In this document: piece by piece, positions 1 to 8,481 of the stretch
Layout of the letters: every line of letters starts with the position of its first letter
Numbering within the stretch: position 1 is the first letter of the stretch
NCBI GenBank assembly: GCA_016790475.1
Contig: JAEUOX010000068.1
Location: 1 to 36,000 of the forward strand
Length of the DNA stretch: 36,000 nucleotides
Direction of reading: 5' to 3'
From: Rhodoferax sp.
GTDB taxonomy: Bacteria; Pseudomonadota; Gammaproteobacteria; Burkholderiales; Burkholderiaceae_C
The notes under the pieces: model-generated
What the model was told of the DNA's origin: nothing
The model's input: only the letters and a program-made list of their open reading frames with translations
The model's database searches: none
Made by a program: the position numbers and the translations under genes

Positions 1-788
1 ACGCAGGTCTCCGAACACACCGTCGGCTGCCCCGCCTCGATGCGCGGGTAGCAGAAGATGCATTTCTCGGCCTTGCCGCTCTTCCAGTTGTAGTAGATCT
101 TCTTGTACGGACAGCCGGAGACGCACATGCGCCAGCCGCGGCACTTGTCCTGGTCGATCAGGACGATGCCGTCCTCCTCGCGCTTGTAGATCGAACCCGA
201 GGGGCAGCTGGCCGCGCAGGCCGGGTTCAGGCAGTGCTCGCACAGGCGCGGCAGGTACATCATGAAGGTGTTCTCGAACTCGCCGTACATCTCCTTCTGG
301 ATGTCGTCGAAGTTGCGGTCGGCGCTGCGCTTGGAGAATTCGCCGCCCAGGATTTCCTCCCAGTTGGGGCCCCAGACGATCTTGTCCATCTGCATGCCGG
401 TGATGAGGCTCCGCGGCCTCGCGGTCGGGCTCGCCTTCATCTCCGGCGCGCTCTGCAGGTGGTCGTAGTCGAAGGTGAACGGCTCGTAGTAGTCGTCGAT
501 CTCCGGCAGGTTGGGATTTGCGAAGATCTTCATCAGGAGCTTCCAGCGGCCGCCCTGGCGCGGCTCGATGCGGCCGTCGGCACGGCGCACCCAGCCGCCG
601 TTCCACTTGTCCTGGTTCTCCCACTGCTTCGGATAGCCGATGCCGGGCTTGGTCTCGACGTTGTTGAACCAGGCGTACTCCATGCCGGGGCGGCTGGTCC
701 AGACGTTCTTGCAGGTCACCGAACAGGTGTGGCAGCCGATGCACTTGTCCAGGTTCAGCACCATGCCGATTTGGGCGCGGACTTTCAT
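1..788 (-). CDS. narH: Respiratory nitrate reductase beta subunit NarH (5' part; runs off the left edge)
   Basis: The visible 262 residues are the N-terminal half of NarH, the iron-sulfur electron-transfer subunit that passes electrons from NarI to the molybdenum subunit NarG at the cytoplasmic face of the inner membrane. It starts MKVRAQIGMVLNLDKC, followed by the first ferredoxin cluster CIGCHTCSVTC. A second group (CEHCLNPACAASCP) and a third (CRGWRMCVSGCP) follow. In the third a Trp replaces one Cys, as expected for the NarH ligand set that builds a [3Fe-4S] centre. The run of Cys at the window edge (KCIFCYPRIEAGQPTVCSETC) is also typical. The start ATG has a GGGAGG ribosome site about 5 bases upstream, and that site lies inside an intergenic repeat. 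The ATG overlaps the stop of a 29-codon frame that follows narG. The C-terminal half, narJ and narI should lie beyond position 1. Confidence 0.97.
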   Translation of the reverse strand, partial: MKVRAQIGMVLNLDKCIGCHTCSVTCKNVWTSRPGMEYAWFNNVETKPGIGYPKQWENQDKWNGGWVRRADGRIEPRQGGRWKLLMKIFANPNLPEIDDYYEPFTFDYDHLQSAPEMKASPTARPRSLITGMQMDKIVWGPNWEEILGGEFSKRSADRNFDDIQKEMYGEFENTFMMYLPRLCEHCLNPACAASCPSGSIYKREEDGIVLIDQDKCRGWRMCVSGCPYKKIYYNWKSGKAEKCIFCYPRIEAGQPTVCSETC

Positions 789-874
789 GCTGCCTCCCGC
801 CGGGCCGCCCCAAGGGAGGCATGCGCCCCCTCGGGGGGCAGTGAATACACGAAGTGATGAACGTGGGGGTTCAT
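785..874 (-). CDS. Possible 29-codon linker ORF between narG and narH
   Basis: An open frame reads MNPHVHHFVYSLPPEGAHAS and ends LGAARREAA. Its ATG overlaps the narG stop as ATGA, and its own TGA overlaps the narH start as ATGA. Translation could therefore pass from narG through this frame to narH by termination-reinitiation. The DNA is the intergenic repeat annotated at 788-870, so the peptide is probably not a selected protein. The double coupling may matter for the NarG:NarH ratio. There is no homology evidence; this is inference from the overlap geometry. Confidence 0.3.
   Translation of the reverse strand: MNPHVHHFVYSLPPEGAHASLGAARREAA
788..870 (-). repeat. Burkholderiales-type GC-rich intergenic repeat with hairpin
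   Basis: On the minus strand the element reads through a CACTTCGTG-like motif, a GCCCCC-CGA-GGGGGC hairpin, then CCTCCCTTGGGGCGGC and finally CCGGCGGGAGGCAGC. I recognise this arrangement from memory as a short dispersed intergenic repeat of Comamonadaceae and related genomes. Only one copy is in this window, so the repeat status cannot be shown here. The perfect 6-bp stem with a 3-nt loop, at about 829-843, is directly visible. The distal end supplies the narH ribosome-binding site. Confidence 0.55.
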
Positions 875-3800
875 ACATTTTCTCCTTGGGCTTGGGTGGG
901 ACGGACCAGTTCTTCGCCGACCGGGGTGTCCAGCCAGTCGACCCTGTCCATCTTGCGCACGACGACGAACTCGTCGCGGTTGGTGCCGATGGTTCCGTAG
1001 TAGTTGAAGCCGTAGCTGAACTGCGCGTAGCCGCCGATCATGTGGGTCGGCTTGAGCACGATGCGCGTCACCGAGTTGTGGATGCCGCCGCGCGTGCCGG
1101 TGATCTGCGAGCCGGGCGTGTTGACGATCTTTTCCTGCGCGTGGTACATCATGACCATGCCCGGGTTCACGCGCTGGCTGACCACCGCGCGGGCCGCGAT
1201 CGCGCCGTTGATGTTGAACAGCTCGATCCAGTCGTTGTCCTCGATGCCGGCAGCCTTCGCGTCCTCCTCGCTCATCCAGACGCAGGGGCCGCCCCGGCTG
1301 AGCGTGAGCATCAGCAGGTTGTCGGTGTAGGTCGAGTGGATGCCCCACTTCTGGTGCGGCGTGATGAAGTTCAGCAACACCTCCTTGTGGCCGTTGGGCC
1401 GGATGCCGTGGATGCCGGCGGTCGTCTTCAGGTCCACGGGCGGGCGGTAGCTGCTGAAGCCCTCGCCGAACGCGATCATCCAGGGGTGGTCCAGGTAGAA
1501 CTGCTGGCGCCCGGTCAGCGTGCGCCAGGGGATCAGCTCATGCACGTTGGTGTACCCGGCGTTGTAGGAGACGGTCTCGCTCTCGATGCCGCTCCAGGTC
1601 GGCGAGCTGATGATCTTGCGCGGCTGGGCCTGGATGTCGCGGAAGCGGATCTTCTCGTCCTCGCGGTGCAGCGCCAGGTGGGTGTGGTCGCGCCCGGTGA
1701 CCTTGCCCAGCGCCTCCCAGGCCTTGACCGCCACATGGCCATTGGTCTCGGGGGCCAGCATCAGCACCACCTCGGCGGCGTCGATGTCGGTCTCGATCTT
1801 CGGCATGCCGCGGGTCACGCCCTCGGCGCCGACGGTGCCGCTCAGCTCGGCAAGCTGGCGTACCTCGGTCTGGGTGTTCCAGGCGATGCCCTTGCCGCCA
1901 TTGCCGACCTTGTTCATCAGCGGGCCCAGCGCGGTGAAGCGCTTGAAGACATTCGGGTAGTCCCGCTCGACGACGGTGATCTGCGGCGCGGTCTTGCCGG
2001 GGATCAGCGCGCACTCGCCGCGCTTCCAGTCCTGCACGCCGAACGGCTGCGCCAGCTCGGCCGGGCTGTCGTGCATCAGCGGCGTCAGCACCACCTCCTT
2101 CTCGACGCCCAGGTGGCCGACGCAGACCTCGCTGAACTTCTTCGCGAAGCCCTTGTAGATGTCCCAGTCGCTGCGCGATTGCCAGGCCGGATCGACCGCG
2201 GTGGACAACGGGTGGATGAAGGGGTGCATGTCGCTGGTGTTGAGGTCGTTCTTCTCGTACCAGGTGGCCGTCGGCAGCACGATGTCGCTGTACAGGCAGG
2301 TGGTGCTCATCCGGAAATCCAGCGTCACCAGCAGGTCCAGCTTGCCCTCGGGGGCCTGGTCGTGCCAGACGACCTCCGACGGGCGGGCCTCCTCGCGGCC
2401 GAGGTCCTTGCCCTGCACGCCGTTGCTGGTGCCCAGCAGGTGCTTCAGGAAGTACTCATGCCCCTTGCCGCTGGAGCCCAGGATGTTGGAGCGCCAGACA
2501 AACATGTTGCGCGGCCAGTTGGCGGGGTGGTCCGGGTCGGTGCAGCTCATCGCCAGCGTGCCGTCCTGCAGCGCCTGGACCGTATAGTCCTTCGGGTCCA
2601 TGCCGGCCTTGGCGGCGTCGCGCACCACCTGCAGCGGATTGGTCTGCAGCTGCGGTGCCGAGGGCAGCCAGCCCATGCGTTCGGCGCGCACGTTGTAGTC
2701 GATCATGCTGCCGGCGAACTGCGCCTTGTCGGCCAGCGGCGACAGCACCTCGTCCAGCCCGAGCTTCTCGTAGCGCCACTGGTCGGTGTGTGCATAGAAG
2801 AAGCTGGTGCTGTTCATCTGCCGCGGCGGGCGGATCCAGTCGAGCGCGAAGGCCAGCGCTGTCCAGCCGGTCTGCGGCCGCAGTTTCTCCTGGCCGACAT
2901 AGTGCGCCCAGCCGCCACCGCTCTTGCCGATGCATCCGCACAGCATCAGCATGTTGATGATGCCGCGGTAGTTCATGTCGCTGTGGTACCAGTGGTTCAT
3001 CGCCGCGCCGATGATGACCATCGAGCGGCCTTGCGTCTTGTCCGCGTTCTCGGCGAACTGGCGCGCCACCGTGATCAGCTGCGCGCGCGGCGTGCCGGTG
3101 ATGTGCTCCTGCCAGGCGGGCGTGTACGGGGTGTCGTCGTCGAAGCTCTTCGCCGCCAGCTCGCCCGGCAGGCCGCGGGCGATGCCGTAGTTGGCGACCT
3201 GCAGGTCGAACACGGTGGCCACCAGCGCCTCGCGGTGCTCGCCTTCCTTGCCCAGCCGGATGCGCTGCACCGGCACCGTGCGCACCAGCACGTCGGTCGC
3301 GGCGTCGCCGCGGTCATGGTGCCGGAAGTGCGGTGTCTCGATGCCGCCGAAGTACGGGAAGCCGACCTGCGCGGTCTCGCTCTGGCCGGCCTCGCCCTCC
3401 AGCACCGACAGGCGCAGCTGCACCTCCTGGCCGTGGCGGGCCTCCTTCTGCTCCAGGTTCCACTGGCCCTGATCGGCGCGACCGTCCGGGCCCCAGCGAA
3501 AGCCGATCGCGCCCTGCGGCACGACGATCTTGCCCTGGGCGTCGAAGGCCACCGTCTTCCATTCCGGGTTGTTGGCCTGCCCGAGCCGGCCATTGAAGTC
3601 CGAGGCCCGCAGGTAGCGGTCCGGCACCCGCACCGTGCGGCCGTCCGGCAGCGTCTGCTCCTTGAGCATCACCAGCATCGGCATGTCGGTGAAGCGGCGC
3701 ACATAGTCGTCGAAATAGGCGCTGCGCGCGCGGCCGCCGTCGGGAAAGTAGAACTCCTTCAGGATCACATGGCCCATCGCCATCGCGACGGCGGCGTCCG

Positions 3801-4701
3801 TGCCCTGCTTGGGGTGCATCCAGATGTCGGAGAGCTTGGCCACCTCGGAGTAGTCCGGCGTGACGGCCACCGTCTTGGTGCCCTTGTAGCGCACCTCGGT
3901 GAAGAAGTGCGCGTCCGGCGTGCGCGTCTGCGGCACGTTGGAGCCCCAGGCGATGATGTAGCTGCTGTTGTACCAGTCGGCAGACTCCGGCACGTCGGTC
4001 TGCTCGCCCCAGATCTGCGGGCTGCTGGGGGGCAGGTCGCAGTACCAGTCGTAGAAGCTCATGCAGACGCCGCCGATCAGGCTCAGGTAGCGGCTGCCGG
4101 CGGCGTAGCTGACCATCGACATCGCCGGGATCGGCGAGAAGCCGATGATCCGGTCCGGCCCGTGCTGCTTGATCGTGTGCACATTCGCCGCGGCAATGAT
4201 CTCGTTGACCTCGTCCCAGCTGGAGCGGACCATGCCGCCCAGGCCGCGTGCGCTCTGGTAGTGGCGCCGCGTGGCCTCGTTGCCGACGATGGCCGCCCAG
4301 GCGTCCACCGGGTCATGCGCCAGCCGGGCCTCGCGCCAGGCCTTCAGCAGGCGGCCGCGCACCATCGGGTACTTGACCCGGTTCGCGCTGTAGAGGTACC
4401 AGCTGTAGCTGGCGCCGCGCGCACAGCCGCGGGGCTCGTGGTTGGGCATGTCCCAGCGGGTGCGCGGGTAGTCGGTCTGCTGCGTTTCCCAGGTGACGAT
4501 CCCGCCCTTGACGTAGATCTTCCAGGAGCAGGAGCCGGTGCAGTTCACGCCGTGCGTCGAACGCACGATCTTGTCGTGGGCCCAGCGGTTGCGGTAGGCG
4601 TCCTCCCAGGTGCGGTCTTCGCCGGTGGTCCTGCCGTGGTCGCCGGAGAAGGCCTCCCGGGGGGCCGAGAAGTACTGGAGGCGGTCGAGAAAATGGCTCA
4701 T
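871..4701 (-). CDS. narG: Respiratory nitrate reductase alpha subunit NarG
   Basis: This is the catalytic Mo-bisMGD subunit (1276 residues, full length) of membrane-bound nitrate reductase, which reduces nitrate to nitrite in the cytoplasm and is coupled to quinol oxidation through NarHI. The FS0 iron-sulfur ligands His50, Cys54, Cys58 and Cys93 (STHGVNCTGSCSW, EPRGCARGASYSW) and the molybdenum ligand Asp222 (YDWYCDLPP) fall at the same positions as in E. coli NarG. Long blocks such as WNTQTEVRQLAEL, RDHTHLAL and PTHMIGGYAQFSYGFNYYG are family-typical. There is no Tat signal, as expected for the cytoplasm-facing enzyme. It starts 22 bases after narK2 and ends overlapping the linker frame before narH. 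It belongs to the narK1K2GH(JI) operon and is presumably induced by FNR/Anr and NarL. Confidence 0.98.
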   Translation of the reverse strand: MSHFLDRLQYFSAPREAFSGDHGRTTGEDRTWEDAYRNRWAHDKIVRSTHGVNCTGSCSWKIYVKGGIVTWETQQTDYPRTRWDMPNHEPRGCARGASYSWYLYSANRVKYPMVRGRLLKAWREARLAHDPVDAWAAIVGNEATRRHYQSARGLGGMVRSSWDEVNEIIAAANVHTIKQHGPDRIIGFSPIPAMSMVSYAAGSRYLSLIGGVCMSFYDWYCDLPPSSPQIWGEQTDVPESADWYNSSYIIAWGSNVPQTRTPDAHFFTEVRYKGTKTVAVTPDYSEVAKLSDIWMHPKQGTDAAVAMAMGHVILKEFYFPDGGRARSAYFDDYVRRFTDMPMLVMLKEQTLPDGRTVRVPDRYLRASDFNGRLGQANNPEWKTVAFDAQGKIVVPQGAIGFRWGPDGRADQGQWNLEQKEARHGQEVQLRLSVLEGEAGQSETAQVGFPYFGGIETPHFRHHDRGDAATDVLVRTVPVQRIRLGKEGEHREALVATVFDLQVANYGIARGLPGELAAKSFDDDTPYTPAWQEHITGTPRAQLITVARQFAENADKTQGRSMVIIGAAMNHWYHSDMNYRGIINMLMLCGCIGKSGGGWAHYVGQEKLRPQTGWTALAFALDWIRPPRQMNSTSFFYAHTDQWRYEKLGLDEVLSPLADKAQFAGSMIDYNVRAERMGWLPSAPQLQTNPLQVVRDAAKAGMDPKDYTVQALQDGTLAMSCTDPDHPANWPRNMFVWRSNILGSSGKGHEYFLKHLLGTSNGVQGKDLGREEARPSEVVWHDQAPEGKLDLLVTLDFRMSTTCLYSDIVLPTATWYEKNDLNTSDMHPFIHPLSTAVDPAWQSRSDWDIYKGFAKKFSEVCVGHLGVEKEVVLTPLMHDSPAELAQPFGVQDWKRGECALIPGKTAPQITVVERDYPNVFKRFTALGPLMNKVGNGGKGIAWNTQTEVRQLAELSGTVGAEGVTRGMPKIETDIDAAEVVLMLAPETNGHVAVKAWEALGKVTGRDHTHLALHREDEKIRFRDIQAQPRKIISSPTWSGIESETVSYNAGYTNVHELIPWRTLTGRQQFYLDHPWMIAFGEGFSSYRPPVDLKTTAGIHGIRPNGHKEVLLNFITPHQKWGIHSTYTDNLLMLTLSRGGPCVWMSEEDAKAAGIEDNDWIELFNINGAIAARAVVSQRVNPGMVMMYHAQEKIVNTPGSQITGTRGGIHNSVTRIVLKPTHMIGGYAQFSYGFNYYGTIGTNRDEFVVVRKMDRVDWLDTPVGEELVRPTQAQGENV

Positions 4702-4723
4702 GGTGGGGCTCCGAGGAAGGGTT

Positions 4724-6355
4724 TCAGGGGTTCTTGACGTAGGCGTTGCGCCGCAGGTAGAACCACCAGTTCAGCACCAGGCACAGCGCGTAGAACACCG
4801 CAAACCCGTACATCGCGTACTGCGGGCTGCCGGCCTTGATCTGGTTGCCGATGACGATCGGTGCGACGAAGGCGCCGTAGGCGGCCACCGCCGATGTCCA
4901 GCCCAGCACCGGGCCGGCCTGGGTGCGGTCGAAGATCACGCCGATCGTGCGGAAGGTCGAGCCGTTGCCGATGCCGCTGGCAAAGAACAGCACGACGAAC
5001 AGCCCCAGGAACTGCGGGAAGTACAGCTCCGGCGTTGGCGAGGTGTAGGCCTGCATCATCACGTAGCCCACGGCCACCGAGGCCACCACCATCACCGCCG
5101 AGATGATCTGCGTGACGATCGAGCCGCCGACCTTGTCCGAGATCCAGCCGCCGATCGGCCGCACCGCGGCACCGACGAAGGGGCCGATCCAGGCATAGGT
5201 GAAGGCCGAGGGCGCGTTCGGATTCTTCAGCACGTGCTGCACGACGCCGTTGGCATCCGTCACATGGCTGATGCCGAAGATCACCGTGATGGACAGCGGC
5301 AGCGCCATCGAGAAGCCGATGAAGGAGCCGAAGGTCACGATGTACAGCGCGGTCAGCGACCAGGTGTGCTTGTCCGAGAAGATCGCGAACTGGCGCGCGA
5401 CGTTCTCCTTCATCGGGCCGAAGGCGGCCAGCTTCATGATCAGCAGCGCGCTGACGATGTCCAGCGGAATCGCGACCCACATGCTGATCAGGCCCAGGCC
5501 GGTCGGCGCCGGCAGGTACAGGTACAGGCCCAGGATCGACGGGATGAAGGCCAGCGTGTAGAGCCAGGTGATCTTGGCGAACGCGGTGATCGGGTGCCCG
5601 GCATCCGGCGTGACCGTCTTCAGGTTGTTCATGCCGAACCAGCACAGCAGCGACAGCGGCACCAGCGACAGCACCCAGGCGAAGCCGGCGTTCTGGATCC
5701 AGGTCGGCGTGCCGGCGGCGATCTTGCCGAAGATCCAGCCACTGTCCTTCATCAGCGTCATCGGCTCGCCGCCGAAGCTGCCCAGCAGGCCGACCGTCAT
5801 CACGAGCGGGATCACGATCTGCATCGTCGTGACGCCGAAGTTGCCGATGCCGGCGTTCAGGCCCAGCGCCGTGCCCTGCAGCCGCTTCGGAAAGAAGGTG
5901 CTGATGTTGGACATCGAGCTGGCGAAATTGCCGCCGCCCACGCCGGACCACAGCGCCATCAGCTGGAAGGCCCACAGCGGCCATTCCTTGTGCTGCAGCG
6001 CGATGCCGGTGCCGATGGCCGGCGCCAGCAGCATCGCTGTGGTCAGGAAGATGGTGTTGCGTCCGCCGGCCAGCCGGATCAGGAAGGAGGCCGGGATGCG
6101 CATCGTGGCGCCCGCGATGCCGGAGATCGCGGTCAGCGTGAACAGCTCGGCCTGCGTGAACGGGAAGCCCAGGTTCAGCATCTGCACGGTGATGATGCCC
6201 CACATGCCCCAGACGGCGAAGCCGCAGAGCAGGGCGGGCACGGAGATCCACAGGTTGCGGTAGGCGATCCTGCGGCCGGTCTGTTCCCAGAAGGCGTTGT
6301 CCTCCGGGCGCCAGTCGGCGACGTCGGCGCCGCTGGGGCGGTTGGTGGTGTTCAT
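4724..6355 (-). CDS. narK2: Nitrate/nitrite transporter, NarK2 type
   Basis: Major facilitator superfamily nitrate/nitrite porter (543 residues) of the inner membrane. By family analogy it is the nitrate-nitrite antiporter type that imports nitrate for NarG and exports nitrite. Both nitrate signature motifs are present: GVGGGNFASSMSNISTFFPK with GLNAGIGNFG in the first half, and GIGNGSTFRTIGVIFDRTQ in the second. About twelve hydrophobic segments are visible. It is longer than E. coli NarK, with a soluble N-terminal segment (about residues 1-35) and an extended loop around residues 220-260. An AAGGA ribosome site precedes the ATG. It begins 13 bases after narK1 and is followed by narG. The order narK1-narK2-narG matches the nar operons of pseudomonads and many Burkholderiales. 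Confidence 0.95.
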   Translation of the reverse strand: MNTTNRPSGADVADWRPEDNAFWEQTGRRIAYRNLWISVPALLCGFAVWGMWGIITVQMLNLGFPFTQAELFTLTAISGIAGATMRIPASFLIRLAGGRNTIFLTTAMLLAPAIGTGIALQHKEWPLWAFQLMALWSGVGGGNFASSMSNISTFFPKRLQGTALGLNAGIGNFGVTTMQIVIPLVMTVGLLGSFGGEPMTLMKDSGWIFGKIAAGTPTWIQNAGFAWVLSLVPLSLLCWFGMNNLKTVTPDAGHPITAFAKITWLYTLAFIPSILGLYLYLPAPTGLGLISMWVAIPLDIVSALLIMKLAAFGPMKENVARQFAIFSDKHTWSLTALYIVTFGSFIGFSMALPLSITVIFGISHVTDANGVVQHVLKNPNAPSAFTYAWIGPFVGAAVRPIGGWISDKVGGSIVTQIISAVMVVASVAVGYVMMQAYTSPTPELYFPQFLGLFVVLFFASGIGNGSTFRTIGVIFDRTQAGPVLGWTSAVAAYGAFVAPIVIGNQIKAGSPQYAMYGFAVFYALCLVLNWWFYLRRNAYVKNP

Positions 6356-6368
6356 GGTGTTCCTTGGC

Positions 6369-7625
6369 TCAGCCCTTGAGGGCGAATTCGGTGGCGTTTC
6401 GGCCCATGACCTCGGTGCGGCGCACCTCGGTCCAATACATCCAGATCAGCGAGACCCAGACGACGCCGTACATCAGCATGAAGGCGCTGGAGCGCACGCC
6501 GGTGAGGTCCATCAGCACGCCGAACAGGATCGGCAGCACGAAGCCGCCCATGCCGCCGGCCAGGCCGACGATGCCGCTGACGGTGCCGATGTTGGTCGGG
6601 TAGTCATCGCTGATGTACTTGAACACGCTGGCCTTGCCGAAGGCCCAGGCAATGCCCAGCAGGAACATCAGGCCGGTGAAGCCGTAGACGTTCAGGCCGA
6701 TATGGAAGGTCTTGGGGCCCTCGGTCGTCAGGATCGTCAGGTCCGTCTGCGGGTAGCTCAGCAGGAACAGGCAGATCCAGCTGACCCACAGCACCCACCA
6801 GGTCACGCTGTGGGCGCCGTACTTGTCCGACAGCCAGCCGCCGACCGCGCGCAGCACGCCGCCGGGCAGCGAGAAGCAGGCCGCCAGCAGCGCCGCGGCG
6901 CGGATGTCCAGGCCGAACTCGCCGACGTAGTACTGCACCATCCACAGCGACAGCGCGACATAACCGCCGAACACGATCGAGTAGTACTGGCAGTACTTCA
7001 GCACCTTGGGCTCCTTGAGCATCTTGAGCTGGTCGCTGAAGCGGGTGTTCGAGGGCACCCGATGGGCCGGGTCGCTGTGGCTGAAGAGCCAGAACAGCAC
7101 CAGCGTGCCCAGCATGATCGCGGCGTAGACCTGCGGCACCATCGTCCAGCCGAAGGCCACCACCAGGGCCGGCGCGACGAACTTGTTGACGGCCGCGCCG
7201 GAATTGCCGGCGCCGTACACCCCCATCGCGAAGCCCTGGTTCGCCTTCGGGAACCAGCGCGCGACATAGGGTGTGCCGACTGAGAACGATCCGCCGGCCA
7301 GGCCGACGAACAGGCCGATCACCAGGAAGTGCCAATAGGCGGTGGCATAGGCCATCAGCCAGATCGCCGGCACGGTGATGGCCATCAGGATCGCCATCAC
7401 GATGCGCCCGCCGTAGCGGTCGGTCCAGATGCCCAGCGGCACGCGGATCAGCGAGCCGGTCAGCACCGGCGTGGCGGTCAGCAGGCCGAACTCGGTGGCA
7501 TTCAGGTTGAGCGCCTTCTTGATCGGTATGCCGATGACGCCGAACATCATCCACACCATGAAACACACGGTGAATGCCAGCGTGCTGACGATCAGCACCG
7601 ACAACGCCTGTCCTCTTCGGGTCAT
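6369..7625 (-). CDS. narK1: Nitrate transporter, NarK1 type
   Basis: A shorter MFS nitrate transporter (418 residues) of the NarK1/NasA-like group. By family knowledge these act as proton-linked nitrate symporters that start uptake before nitrite has accumulated. Seen in the sequence: the MFS loop motif GIWTDRYGGRIVMA after helix 2, the nitrate-porter block GLAGGSFSVGTPYVARWFPK with GVYGAGNSGAAVNKF, and the second-half block SDDYPTNIGTVSGIVGLAGGMGG. It is the first gene of the operon. AAGGAG lies 7 bases before the ATG. Upstream, a 166-base gap to narL holds a candidate FNR/Anr site and several inverted repeats. Confidence 0.94.
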   Translation of the reverse strand: MTRRGQALSVLIVSTLAFTVCFMVWMMFGVIGIPIKKALNLNATEFGLLTATPVLTGSLIRVPLGIWTDRYGGRIVMAILMAITVPAIWLMAYATAYWHFLVIGLFVGLAGGSFSVGTPYVARWFPKANQGFAMGVYGAGNSGAAVNKFVAPALVVAFGWTMVPQVYAAIMLGTLVLFWLFSHSDPAHRVPSNTRFSDQLKMLKEPKVLKYCQYYSIVFGGYVALSLWMVQYYVGEFGLDIRAAALLAACFSLPGGVLRAVGGWLSDKYGAHSVTWWVLWVSWICLFLLSYPQTDLTILTTEGPKTFHIGLNVYGFTGLMFLLGIAWAFGKASVFKYISDDYPTNIGTVSGIVGLAGGMGGFVLPILFGVLMDLTGVRSSAFMLMYGVVWVSLIWMYWTEVRRTEVMGRNATEFALKG

Positions 7626-7718
7626 GTCAAAGCTCCTTGTTGGATGCCTTGACTCTAGAAGTCACCCCCCGGGTCCGCCATCCACCGGACGGGCAGGGCG
7701 CGTGCAGCAGAGGGACTA

Positions 7719-7784
7719 GGGGGCAACGGCCCCCCATCGTTCTTTCGAACTACCTGCGCCGGTGATTGGCGCAGGTTTGCGCCA
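7719..7784 (-). promoter_or_regulatory. Cluster of inverted repeats between narL and narK1
   Basis: Three hairpins can be read: GGGGGC-AACG-GCCCCC (7719-7734), GTTC-TTTC-GAAC (7739-7750, a GAAA tetraloop on the minus strand), and an 8-bp stem CCTGCGCC/GGCGCAGG with a 7-nt loop (7753-7775). The arm at 7767-7775 can pair instead with TGCGCCA at 7778-7784 (7-bp stem, 4-nt loop), so the two structures exclude each other. No T-run follows, so a simple intrinsic terminator for narL is not clear. It could be a narXL terminator, a structured leader or operator half-sites. Confidence 0.45.
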
Positions 7785-7790
7785 GATCAA
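7777..7790 (-). promoter_or_regulatory. Candidate FNR/Anr site upstream of narK1
   Basis: On the minus strand the 14-mer TTGATCTGGCGCAA matches the FNR/Anr consensus TTGAT-N4-ATCAA perfectly in one half and at 3 of 5 positions in the other. It begins 2 bases after the narL stop codon and lies about 150 bases before the narK1 start. Placed at -41.5 it would put a transcription start near 7742. I see only a poor -10 there. FNR control of nar operons is well established, but this site is inferred from sequence alone. Confidence 0.5.
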
Positions 7791-7791
7791 G

Positions 7792-8463
7792 TCAGGCCAG
7801 ACCGTTCTCGGTGGCCCAGACGGCCGCATGCACCCGCGTACTCACGTCCAGCTTGCGCAGGATGTGCTGGACATGGATCTTGACGGTGGTCTCGGCGATC
7901 GCCAGCGTGCGGGCGATCTCCTTGTTGCTGTCGCCGGCCGCGATCAGGCGCAGGATCTCCAGCTCGCGCGGCGACAGCGATGCCGCCGGTCCGTCGGCCA
8001 GCGGCGGCTGGTCCGGCGTGGGCGGGGCGCCATCGGCGGCGTGGCGGAAGGCCGCCACCAGCTTGCCGGTCATCTCCGGGGCCACGACCGGCTCGCCCAG
8101 CACGGCGCGGCGGATCGCGCTGGCCAGCGCGTCGCCTTCCATGGTCTTGAGCAGGTAGCCGCTGGCGCCGTTGCGCAGGGCGGTGGCGAGGTCCTGCGCA
8201 TCTTCGCTGACGGTCAGCATCAGTATGCAGGCCCGGGGTGCGGCCTGCCGCAGCGCCGGCAGCGCGTCCACGCCATGCACGCCGGGCAGGTGGTTGTCCA
8301 GCAGGATCACGTCGGGCTGCCACTCCAGCGCCCGGTGCTGGGCTTCGCCGGCGTCGGCGGCATCGCCGACCACGGTGAACTGGGGGTCGCGCGCCAGCAG
8401 CGCGGTCAGCCCGCGGCGGAACAGCGTGTGGTCGTCAACGATCAGGATGCGGGTCAATGGCAT
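7792..8463 (-). CDS. narL: Nitrate/nitrite response regulator NarL
   Basis: A 223-residue response regulator. The receiver domain (about residues 5-120) has the acidic pocket VDD at 9-11, phosphoacceptor Asp56 (DVILLDNHLPG), Thr84 and Lys106 (GYLLKTMEG). A proline-rich linker (about 142-160) leads to a LuxR-type helix-turn-helix at about 163-217 (LSPRELEILRLIAAGDSNKEIA). Partnered with NarX, it should activate the nar operon when nitrate is present. It lies 18 bases after narX, in the same direction, and its stop is next to the candidate FNR site for narK1. Confidence 0.93.
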   Translation of the reverse strand: MPLTRILIVDDHTLFRRGLTALLARDPQFTVVGDAADAGEAQHRALEWQPDVILLDNHLPGVHGVDALPALRQAAPRACILMLTVSEDAQDLATALRNGASGYLLKTMEGDALASAIRRAVLGEPVVAPEMTGKLVAAFRHAADGAPPTPDQPPLADGPAASLSPRELEILRLIAAGDSNKEIARTLAIAETTVKIHVQHILRKLDVSTRVHAAVWATENGLA

Positions 8464-8481
8464 GAGCGGGTGTGGGGCGCT

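Noticed and set aside
640-4737. A 1365-codon open frame on the plus strand opposite narG
   Set aside because: It is the antisense shadow of narG in very GC-rich DNA. Its translation is a His/Arg/Ala/Val-rich string with no family motifs, while the minus-strand frame is a perfect NarG.
4610-6379. A 589-codon plus-strand frame opposite narK2
   Set aside because: Antisense shadow with no hydrophobic or known pattern; narK2 is unambiguous on the other strand.
7753-7775. Simple intrinsic terminator for narXL
   Set aside because: The stem is good but no T-run follows on the minus strand, and an alternative pairing exists. I left the function open.
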